Shown: in pieces, positions 13,426 through 19,847 of the stretch
Layout: each line of letters starts with the position of its first letter
Numbering within the stretch: the stretch's first letter is position 1
Assembly: GCA_946480605.1 (NCBI GenBank)
Contig: CAMLKW010000063.1
Coordinates: forward strand, 1 to 19,847
DNA: 19,847 nt
Direction of reading: 5' to 3'
Source of the DNA: an uncultured Roseateles sp.
GTDB taxonomy: Bacteria; Pseudomonadota; Gammaproteobacteria; Burkholderiales; Burkholderiaceae
The notes under the pieces: model-generated
Seen by the model: the letters and a program-made list of their open reading frames with translations, nothing else
The model's database searches: none
Told to the model about the DNA's origin: nothing
Translations under genes and position numbers: made by a program

Positions 13426-14385
13426 TCAGGTCAGGGGGGCCTGGATCAGCTCCGGCAGGTCGCCGCAGATGGCCGTGTCGTTGTGCATTTCAATCATCCC
13501 GGTGGGGGCCACGGAGAACTCGGCGCTGAACAGGGCGTTGCCGTAATAGACCGTCGCTTCGCAGTGGTACGTCCCCTGTTCGTCGACGTGGGTCAGCCTC
13601 GCCACGGACAGCCGGGCTTTCGCGTCGTCAGACAGCACGGCGACGGAGGCAGGCGGCAGCAGGGGGGCCGCCGCGTCGGCCGGGATGAAGAAGGGGCCCT
13701 CATCGCCGCGCACGAAGAAGCAGAAGAACTTCAGGTAGTCGAGCACGCAGAGGTCATTCAGCCTGATCGGTGCCTTCGCATTGACCTCGTGGATGGGCGG
13801 CGAGCTGCCGTTCAGGCGCATCAGGGACTGCTCGCAGGTCAGGTAGTACAGCGCCAAGTCCTTGGTTTGCCAGTCCGGATCGTGCACCCGGATCAGCACT
13901 TCGTTCTCGTACCAGGGCAGCGTCCGGAAATGGACCGCCGTCGTCCTGGGCGTGACGCGGATACGGCCATCGATGGGGTTGAGTTCTGACAGGAAGTTGG
14001 CGGCCTGGTCGCCGGTGAAGGGTGTCCAGCCGCAGCTTTCCAGTCCGTCGATGGGCCAGTTGCCCGGCAGCAGCGTGTCGCCGGACCGGTAGGGATGAGG
14101 GCTTGCGGCGCCGGGGCTGGCCGACTTGATGGCGGCCACCTGGAAGTCGTTGGCAACCTCCATGGCTGCGGCCTCCCTGATGGCGGCGCCCAGCGTCTCG
14201 TTGTTCGCGATGTTGTGCAGCGCCTGCCGCACCACCTTCTTGTTGAGGTGGCCTGCGTCGACGAGGCGCCTCAGGCGCGCGAGGTCTTCGCTGACCAGCG
14301 CATCGGCGCCTGCCACGGTGATGCGCTCCAGCAGGGCGTTCGCGACGTTCTGTGTCAGTTGCAGCGAGAACTCGTCGTTGATCAT
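13426..14385 (-). CDS. Protein of unknown function, partner of the STAND NTPase
   Basis: This 319-aa protein is not one I recognise. The first 90 residues are helical and charged (for example LARLRRLVDAGHLNKKVV). The middle (about 95-230) is mixed, with several Trp and aromatic runs: PGNWPIDGLESCGWTPF, FRTLPWYENEVLIRVHDPDW, and LDYLKFFCFFVRG. The C-terminal third has beta-strand patterns such as TYHCEATVYYGNALFSAEFSV. There is no signal peptide and no clear membrane helix. Its ATG overlaps the STAND gene stop (ATGA), so the two are translated together and probably act together. It may be the effector, the sensor or an accessory factor. Base composition is as low in GC as the STAND gene (about 62% in one sampled 60-base row). 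Confidence 0.8.
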   Translation of the reverse strand: MINDEFSLQLTQNVANALLERITVAGADALVSEDLARLRRLVDAGHLNKKVVRQALHNIANNETLGAAIREAAAMEVANDFQVAAIKSASPGAASPHPYRSGDTLLPGNWPIDGLESCGWTPFTGDQAANFLSELNPIDGRIRVTPRTTAVHFRTLPWYENEVLIRVHDPDWQTKDLALYYLTCEQSLMRLNGSSPPIHEVNAKAPIRLNDLCVLDYLKFFCFFVRGDEGPFFIPADAAAPLLPPASVAVLSDDAKARLSVARLTHVDEQGTYHCEATVYYGNALFSAEFSVAPTGMIEMHNDTAICGDLPELIQAPLT

Positions 14386-17300
14386 GGTGCGGTTCCTTCG
14401 GGCAGCCAGGTGTCGGGGGCGAGGCCCGCCGCGATCTCCAGGCGAGCAAAGCTGGTCGCGGCCTGCACCGCGGCGTGGTGATGTTCCTCCAGCACGGCGC
14501 TTGCCGGGAGCGGCACCGCGGGCGCGCCGCACAGAGCGACGAGGCGAGCCCGCCAGCCCTGCACGCGGGGGTCCTCCGGCCCCAGCCATGCGAGCAGCAT
14601 CGGCAGCATGAGCAGGATGTCCGTGCGCGCGATGAAGTCACCTTCGTCTGTCCCGGTCGACCACATCGCCTCCAACTCGCGCAGCACGGCGTGCTCCTGT
14701 CCGGCCATCAGGCGCTGGGTCGCCAAGGCCAGCATCAGTTGCCGACCATCGGCCAGTTGGCTCGTCGTTTGCGCGTCGCGCCGGACGCGGTCAACGAGCC
14801 AGACGTCGATCTCGTCCGTGGGCCCCGGCGCTGGCAGCCGCTGAAGCAACAGCTGGGTCAAGGCCTTGCGCACACGCTCGCCGATCTGGGCGATGGCCGT
14901 CTCGAAGATGGCTTGTATGGTGGATCTGTGACTGCTGGCGAGATTCCTCAGTAACGACAGGTGGCGTGCAAGGCGCTTCCAGCCATGTGCGTTGGTCGAG
15001 GCAGCGTCGAAGCCGTGCGACTGGACGGTGTGCGCGTAGGCGGCCAGGGCGTCACCGACATCGGACCCCTGTAGGTGGCAGTCACTGATCAGGTCGCTGT
15101 AGAAATCGACGATCTCGGCAGTGACGGGAAGACCCTCTGGCCGTTGAGCCGCTCGCGCGATGGCCTCTGCAGCGGCCGTTAGGCCTGCGAGCGTGGGTCG
15201 CTGGCATTGGTGCTCGTAGTAGGCGAGTTGGCCGGCGATGCGGCAGAGGGCGTTGGTCAGGCGCTTGAGCTGGGGGCGGGACAGCTCGCTGGACAGGCAC
15301 CGATGAAACAGGTCTCTTGCCAGCTCCCACCGGTCCGCCAGCGATGGCGCTTCCGCGGCCCGGTCCGATGGTTCGATTTCGTGCAGCAGTGAGCGAGTCA
15401 GCAGGATCAGATGGTTGTCGAGAAAACGGACGGCTTCCAGCATGGCCAGCGGCTGGGTGAAACCTTGGCCGTGGTGGAGCGCCCATATGGCGTCGTAGAC
15501 AGGCCGGCCGCGGGTCGAGTTTGCGCCGTCCTCGGCATAGACGAGTGCCGAGTTGATGCTGGCGGCGAGTGCCACTGCGTCTTCGTCCAGCTCATCCTGT
15601 TGGATGCTCCGCAGGCTGCGCTCCGCCAGCCTGCTGCGCTGCTGGCGTTCCTCGGGGGTCAGCGTGGTGGCGGCATAGCCGTGCTTGCCCGGGCGGCTCC
15701 GGTTCTCCCAGAAGACCGAATGGAGCGCGTCGCAGACGGTAGCGCCGTGCTGAAGCCGCAGCTCCAGGCTCTGGCTGGAAAACACGCCGGTCTCGGCCTG
15801 CTCGAACAACTGCATCAGCAATGAGGCCGCTGCCTCCGTGGTCGCTTCATCGCTGCGCAGGGTTTCCTGGTCGTCGCGCGGCGCCGTGAGGGCCGGGGCC
15901 GAGCCGCCCGCTGCCACTGCGGCGAAGGTCACCGTGCGTTTTCCCAGCTTGTCTGCAATCGGTGTTCCCTCGACCTCCGGGGGTGCACTGGACTTGTTGA
16001 TGACGAAGCTGAGCTGGCCGGTCAGGATCTTGATCGTCGTGGCGTGCATCAACCGCATGGCATCCGAACCGGCGGCTTCCAGCGGGAACCGCGCAAGCAG
16101 CTCGCGCATGCGCTTGATGTCTTCGAGCGAGGCCGGGCGTGTGCGCAATGAGGCCACCGTCGCCAGAGCGAGGTTGCGGAACAGTTGCTCTCGTTCCGGC
16201 GTTGCGCCGGACATGGCGCTGTCCGGCAGCAGCCATCCCAGCTTCGCGGCGCGTTCCGGGAAGTCCTGCGCCACCAGCACCGCGAAAAACGCTGCGCCGG
16301 CGGGGTCGGCACACCAGGCGTACTCGCGCATCAGCTTGCGCCTGCGTTGCGCGGTGCCCGGGTGACCGCACAAGGCCTTGCCCCTGTCGTCCAGCATCAT
16401 CAGCACCAGGCTCTCGCCGATCAGGTCCGGTTCAAGGATGGGGTAGGGGTCGGCGTCCTCGTCCGTGCGTACCGTGCCAGACAGCGCGGCCAGCAGCTGT
16501 TCCTCGTCCAGCATCTGGGCCGATGAGGTGCCGTCCGTGGCGCTGAAATGCAGCGGGTGGGCCGGCAGCAGTGAGCAAGCGCCTTGCCAGAGCGCGGCGT
16601 TGTTGCGCAGGCGCTCCCAGCCGGCAGGCGTGAGCCCTCGGCACATGGTCGACAGGATGAGCAGTGACAGGTGGCGATCGATCCGTTCGCGGCGCGGCGC
16701 TTCGTCCAGTCCGGTGTAAGGCGGGCTCCAGCGTTTGCGGTACTGGTGTTCGAGGTAGTCCCAGAACAGCTGCAGGCGGGCCTCTTCCTGCGAGGTGGTG
16801 CGGGTGGCCGGGTCCGGCAGGAGGCCGCGAGCGTAGGCGTCGGCCACCATCGCCGCGAACAGCGGGCGCATCAGCGGGTCGTACCCGCGCAGCAGCGCCA
16901 GCAGCTGCTGTGGGCTCCTGGATTGGCCGGGCTGCATGCCGCTTGCGGTGCTGGTGGAGTCCCGGTAGCGCTGCAAGCGTAGCTCCATGAGCACGCCCGT
17001 TTGCTCGTCGGTCAGCCCGTCCAGGAAGAGGGCGCCGGATCGGTCGTCGTGGCGGCCGGGCGGCGGTGGAAAGCTGATCTGCGAGTTGAGCGCCGTGGCA
17101 CCGTCCGTCTGGCGGGCCACGGCCTCGAAGAAACGGTCGCTGGAACGACGCAACAGCACCAGCGCTCGCACCGGGTGCGGCGAGGTGTCGGCCAGCGCCG
17201 CACAGCGTTCCAGGAAGCGACAGCAGTCCTCGGGCAGGCCTGCTGCGTAATCGATGACGAACAGCGTCGGTGCCGGAATTTCGGCCAAGCTGCTCATCGT

Positions 17301-18584
17301 GGTTGCCGCTGAGCGGATGAAATCTTCCCGCACGAAGCCCGAGAACGGCCAAGCCTCTTTCTCGGCATTCACGACCTGCAGCGCCAAACGGCTCTTGCCA
17401 ATGCCGGCATCGCCGCAGATCGCGGCCCAGCGGAACCGGGGCGAGTCGGGCGACTGCGCCAGCAGTTCACCGCGCAGAGCGGTCAGCGCTGATTCGCGGC
17501 CGAGGAAGGGGTCTTCCTCCTCGGCAAAGTAGAACGGCTTGTAGGCAGACGCGAAGGCGGACGAGCTGCCGATGCCAGGCTTGAAGAAGACCTGCTTGTC
17601 GCCGAGCGCGAATTGCCTGCCGATGCGACCCAGGTCCACTGCATGCCGGCCCAGGGCCTGCTGGATGTGGTCGATGCCTCGGAGGATGTTCGCGCCGATC
17701 TGGTCGAAGTCCGCGTGCATCGCCTGGAGTTGTCGCCATTGCCGGTCCAGCGCCGCGTCGGTGGCGTCCAGTTGCTGGGACATCTGCACGAACGACGCGG
17801 CCAGCTGAGCCTGCAGGCGCGACTGAACATCCAGCTCCCAGGCTGTTCTTGCTTTGACGTTCGCCGGGGCCTTCAACTCCTCCCGGAATGCCAGCCGCAG
17901 GCCATCCCACCATCCACCCGGATGCAGGTGCAGCTGCGTGACCAACAGGTCTGGGAGGCCCGCTGGCGCGACGGGGGCGAGGTCGTCCGGCTCGATTCCC
18001 GCGAAGCGCCCGGGTCCACCAGTCACATCTGACAGCCAGGCCACGTAGTCACTCACCACCCTGGCTCGCAGCAGCCCAGGGTCGTCGTTGGCAAAGCATT
18101 CGGAGCCGGCGCGGACCAGTGCCGGCAGGTCTGCCAGAGCGCCCCCATTCAAGAGCACCAGCCGCTCCAGGCTCATCGTGGCCAGGGCCGTGTGCAGGCG
18201 CATGAATGTGCGCCGTAGGCGGCACAAGGTGTCCAGGGTCGGATCAACCCGGCTGCGCCAGCGAGCCTTGAGGGCTTCGCGGACATTGCGCTCGCCCAGG
18301 TCCAGGCCGCAATGCCTGAGGATGCTTGCGTTCAGAACCTCGACCAGCGCGGCGCACTCGGCCCGCCGCAGCACTCGCAGCAGATCGTGGTTGCGGTCAT
18401 GGCCGCCCAGGCGAACCAGCTCGGAGAGTTCCGGAACCTTGTCCAGCAGCGGCCTGGCCAGGTACTTGCCTGACTCCCAGAGCAGCGACGCAGCCAGGTT
18501 GCCGATGACGCCGCCCAGGAAGGCGCTGCCCAGGCACTCGCCGCTGGTCCAGAGCGATCCGCTCGCGGCATCCTGCCTAGGCAT
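14382..18584 (-). CDS. Large STAND-type P-loop NTPase, candidate defence protein
   Basis: This 1400-aa protein has, in order, a hydrophobic N-terminal helix (about 18-36) and a helical region with RNHDLLRVLRRAECAALVEVL (65-85), a pattern seen at the front of other STAND proteins. A long helical or coiled-coil stretch (about 250-320) follows, then the NTPase. The NTPase begins with DPFLGRESALTALRGEL (358-374) and has Walker A GDAGIGKS (391-398, Lys397), Walker B LFVIDYAAG (441-449, Asp445) and VRALVLLRRSSDRFF with candidate sensor arginines at 479-480. From about 560 to the end it is mostly helical, as in the superhelical sensor domains of STAND proteins, without clear TPR or WD repeats. STAND proteins oligomerise on sensing a trigger. 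In bacteria many are anti-phage. No known effector domain was recognised. ATG 18584 follows the SD GGAGGTG. An upstream GTG lies inside that SD. It overlaps its partner by 4 bp. Confidence 0.85.
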   Translation of the reverse strand: MPRQDAASGSLWTSGECLGSAFLGGVIGNLAASLLWESGKYLARPLLDKVPELSELVRLGGHDRNHDLLRVLRRAECAALVEVLNASILRHCGLDLGERNVREALKARWRSRVDPTLDTLCRLRRTFMRLHTALATMSLERLVLLNGGALADLPALVRAGSECFANDDPGLLRARVVSDYVAWLSDVTGGPGRFAGIEPDDLAPVAPAGLPDLLVTQLHLHPGGWWDGLRLAFREELKAPANVKARTAWELDVQSRLQAQLAASFVQMSQQLDATDAALDRQWRQLQAMHADFDQIGANILRGIDHIQQALGRHAVDLGRIGRQFALGDKQVFFKPGIGSSSAFASAYKPFYFAEEEDPFLGRESALTALRGELLAQSPDSPRFRWAAICGDAGIGKSRLALQVVNAEKEAWPFSGFVREDFIRSAATTMSSLAEIPAPTLFVIDYAAGLPEDCCRFLERCAALADTSPHPVRALVLLRRSSDRFFEAVARQTDGATALNSQISFPPPPGRHDDRSGALFLDGLTDEQTGVLMELRLQRYRDSTSTASGMQPGQSRSPQQLLALLRGYDPLMRPLFAAMVADAYARGLLPDPATRTTSQEEARLQLFWDYLEHQYRKRWSPPYTGLDEAPRRERIDRHLSLLILSTMCRGLTPAGWERLRNNAALWQGACSLLPAHPLHFSATDGTSSAQMLDEEQLLAALSGTVRTDEDADPYPILEPDLIGESLVLMMLDDRGKALCGHPGTAQRRRKLMREYAWCADPAGAAFFAVLVAQDFPERAAKLGWLLPDSAMSGATPEREQLFRNLALATVASLRTRPASLEDIKRMRELLARFPLEAAGSDAMRLMHATTIKILTGQLSFVINKSSAPPEVEGTPIADKLGKRTVTFAAVAAGGSAPALTAPRDDQETLRSDEATTEAAASLLMQLFEQAETGVFSSQSLELRLQHGATVCDALHSVFWENRSRPGKHGYAATTLTPEERQQRSRLAERSLRSIQQDELDEDAVALAASINSALVYAEDGANSTRGRPVYDAIWALHHGQGFTQPLAMLEAVRFLDNHLILLTRSLLHEIEPSDRAAEAPSLADRWELARDLFHRCLSSELSRPQLKRLTNALCRIAGQLAYYEHQCQRPTLAGLTAAAEAIARAAQRPEGLPVTAEIVDFYSDLISDCHLQGSDVGDALAAYAHTVQSHGFDAASTNAHGWKRLARHLSLLRNLASSHRSTIQAIFETAIAQIGERVRKALTQLLLQRLPAPGPTDEIDVWLVDRVRRDAQTTSQLADGRQLMLALATQRLMAGQEHAVLRELEAMWSTGTDEGDFIARTDILLMLPMLLAWLGPEDPRVQGWRARLVALCGAPAVPLPASAVLEEHHHAAVQAATSFARLEIAAGLAPDTWLPEGTAP

Positions 18585-18587
18585 GGC

Positions 18588-18594
18588 CACCTCC
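18588..18594 (-). promoter_or_regulatory. Ribosome binding site of the STAND gene
   Basis: On the minus strand GGAGGTG lies just before GCC-ATG. The GGAGG core is 5 bases from ATG 18584, so this ATG is preferred over the in-frame GTG at 18590, which would overlap the SD itself. Confidence 0.75.
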
Positions 18595-18694
18595 GGCGCT
18601 TGAATGGGACGGCCCGCCGGGCATGCGCCTGCGGTGGCTCATGCGGGTCATCGCTGAAACTCGCCCAAGGCCCTGCACCTTCATTCAACCTCTC

Positions 18695-18722
18695 CCTGAC
18701 GGCCAGTATGTGTGGCGTCAGG
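18695..18722. other. Hairpin in the folA-STAND gap
   Basis: CCTGACG (18695-18701) and CGTCAGG (18716-18722) are perfectly complementary. The stem can extend by CCA/TGG past a single bulged G, leaving a 7-base loop. It lies in the 187-bp gap between folA and the STAND gene. No T-run follows on either strand, so it is not a classical terminator. It could be a weak terminator of thyA-folA, or an operator. Apart from this and the SD, no convincing promoter was found in the gap (18595-18781). Confidence 0.45.
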
Positions 18723-18781
18723 CTTCTCGCGCAACTGCGGTCACCCCGGCCCGGCAGGGATGAGTCCAAACTTGTGGGCGC

Positions 18782-19273
18782 TCAGTTCTGGTGCAAGTAG
18801 TCCACGAAATCGACGCGCAGACCGTCGGCGGTCGTCAGCGTGCTGCGCGCGGACTCGGCAAAGCGCTCACGCGGCCAGGCGGGGAAATGGCGGTCGGCGT
18901 CGGGGAAGGCGGCGTCCACCTCAGTCAGCGCCAGCTTGTGCGCGCGGGGCAGGGCCAGCGCATAGATCTCGCTGCCGCCGATGACGCAGACCTCGGGCTC
19001 GGTGCAGGCGGCCAGCGCGGCGTCCAGGCTGGGGAACACCTCGGCGCCGGGCAGCTCAGCGACCGAGCGGCTGACGACCAGGTTGCGCCGGCCGGGCAGG
19101 GGGCGGAACTTCGCGGGCAGCGAGTCCCAGGTCTTGCGGCCCATGACGACCGGCTTGCCCGCGGTGACGGCCTTGAAGCGCGCCATGTCCTCGGGGATGT
19201 GCCACAGCAGCGCGTTGTCGCGGCCGATGGCGCCGTCCTTCGCGACCGCCGCCACCAAGGTGATCAGGCTCAT
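18782..19273 (-). CDS. folA: Dihydrofolate reductase
   Basis: This 163-aa protein is of normal length for bacterial DHFR, which reduces dihydrofolate to tetrahydrofolate with NADPH. Seen are the N-terminal strand [15 protein letters not shown], the Met20-loop/active-site segment LLWHIPEDM with the acidic residue at Asp29 (by alignment to Asp27 of E. coli), [12 protein letters not shown] (42-53), and [15 protein letters not shown] for the cofactor-binding region. It overlaps the thyA stop by 4 bp (ATGA). This is functionally sensible, because thymidylate synthase makes the dihydrofolate that this enzyme recycles. Confidence 0.97.
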   Translation of the reverse strand: MSLITLVAAVAKDGAIGRDNALLWHIPEDMARFKAVTAGKPVVMGRKTWDSLPAKFRPLPGRRNLVVSRSVAELPGAEVFPSLDAALAACTEPEVCVIGGSEIYALALPRAHKLALTEVDAAFPDADRHFPAWPRERFAESARSTLTTADGLRVDFVDYLHQN

Positions 19274-19847
19274 ACAGCCACCGGCGCCTTGATGGCCGGA
19301 TGGGGGTCGTAGCCGCTGAGCTCGAAGTCTTCGAACTCGTAGTCGAAGATCGACGCCGGCCTGCGCTTGATCGTCATCGTCGGGTAGGCGCGCGGCTCGC
19401 GGGCGAGCTGGGTCTGCACCTGCTCCACGTGGTTGTCGTAGATGTGGCAGTCGCCGCCGGTCCAGATGAAGTCGCCCAGCTGCAGGTCGCACTGCTGGGC
19501 CAGCATCATCGTCAGCAGAGCATAGCTGGCGATGTTGAAGGGCACGCCCAGGAAGATGTCGGCCGAGCGCTGGTAGAGCTGGCAGGACAGCTTCCCGTCC
19601 GCCACGTAGAACTGGAAGAACGCGTGGCAGGGCATCAGCGCCATCCGCGGCAGGTCGGCCACGTTCCAGGCGCTGACGATGATGCGGCGGCTGTCGGGGT
19701 TGGTCTTGAGCTGCTTCACCACCTCGGCGATCTGGTCGATATGGCCGCCGTCGGGCGTGGGCCAGCTGCGCCACTGCACGCCGTAGACCGGGCCCAGGTC
19801 GCCATCGGGCTTGGCCCACTCGTCCCAGATCGTCACGCCGCGTTCCT
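19270..19847 (-). CDS. thyA: Thymidylate synthase, 5' end outside the window
   Basis: Only the C-terminal part (about 191 residues) is in the window. By comparison with E. coli ThyA some 75-80 N-terminal residues are missing beyond position 19847. The enzyme makes dTMP from dUMP with methylene-tetrahydrofolate. Visible hallmarks are [25 protein letters not shown], the catalytic Cys in [30 protein letters not shown], and the C-terminal [14 protein letters not shown] ending. The true start lies upstream; the internal GTG just before TIWDEW is not the start. Coupled to folA. Confidence 0.97.
   Translation of the reverse strand, partial: ERGVTIWDEWAKPDGDLGPVYGVQWRSWPTPDGGHIDQIAEVVKQLKTNPDSRRIIVSAWNVADLPRMALMPCHAFFQFYVADGKLSCQLYQRSADIFLGVPFNIASYALLTMMLAQQCDLQLGDFIWTGGDCHIYDNHVEQVQTQLAREPRAYPTMTIKRRPASIFDYEFEDFELSGYDPHPAIKAPVAV

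Noticed and set aside
18332..18769. 145-codon minus-strand frame overlapping the start of the STAND gene
   Set aside because: Overlaps the well-supported STAND start with its SD, and it has no domain or SD of its own.
13305..18781. Direct repeats or att sites bounding the STAND unit
   Set aside because: Looked for by eye at both edges and none found. No integrase or transposase is present in the window.

Overview
This is a very GC-rich chromosomal window. Coding density, SD-led starts with frequent ATGA or GTGA overlaps, a thyA-folA pair and the protein families all suggest a betaproteobacterium of the order Burkholderiales, perhaps the Roseateles/Rubrivivax/Leptothrix group. The taxonomic call is inferred from style and families, not from a marker gene.

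Layout. (1) Positions 1-272 hold the end of a tandem array of tRNA-Val(CAC) genes with an exact 110-bp period, closed by a Rho-independent terminator. (2) Positions 326-5059 hold an envelope/redox regulon. It has an ECF sigma factor, a membrane zinc-finger anti-sigma factor with a periplasmic domain, a secreted subtilase-family protein and a TorF/Gcw_chp-type porin. A second unit follows, with a mono-heme c-type lipoprotein and an outer-membrane beta-barrel carrying its own N-terminal heme motif. (3) Positions 5080-13304 hold a surface-glycan-type cluster. It has two GT4-like glycosyltransferases, a Wzx/MATE-like flippase, a SAM methyltransferase, a PF14907-type nucleotidyltransferase, an HprK-related kinase and a B12-type radical SAM protein. 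From the flippase onward six genes alternate strictly between strands. (4) Positions 13426-18584 hold a two-gene minus-strand unit of visibly lower GC: a 1400-aa STAND-type NTPase overlapping by 4 bp a 319-aa protein of unknown family. (5) Positions 18782-19847 hold folA and the 3' part of thyA, overlapping by 4 bp on the minus strand.

How the parts may work together. The 9-mer TGAACCTTT occurs exactly three times, always upstream of a gene and in the gene's orientation: before the sigma factor, before the cytochrome-porin pair and before the radical SAM gene. Each copy is followed, 17 bases after TGAACC, by a similar -10-like hexamer. This suggests a local regulon of the sigma factor. The glycan genes look like assembly and export of a modified surface polymer. 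The STAND pair has the look of an anti-phage or conflict module placed downstream of folA.

The most notable candidates are the STAND plus unknown-partner pair, the sigma regulon with its SD-sequestering repeat, and a 167-bp near-palindrome that supplies the stop codons of two convergent genes. No CRISPR array, transposase or rRNA was seen. No gap longer than 300 bp lacks a gene.
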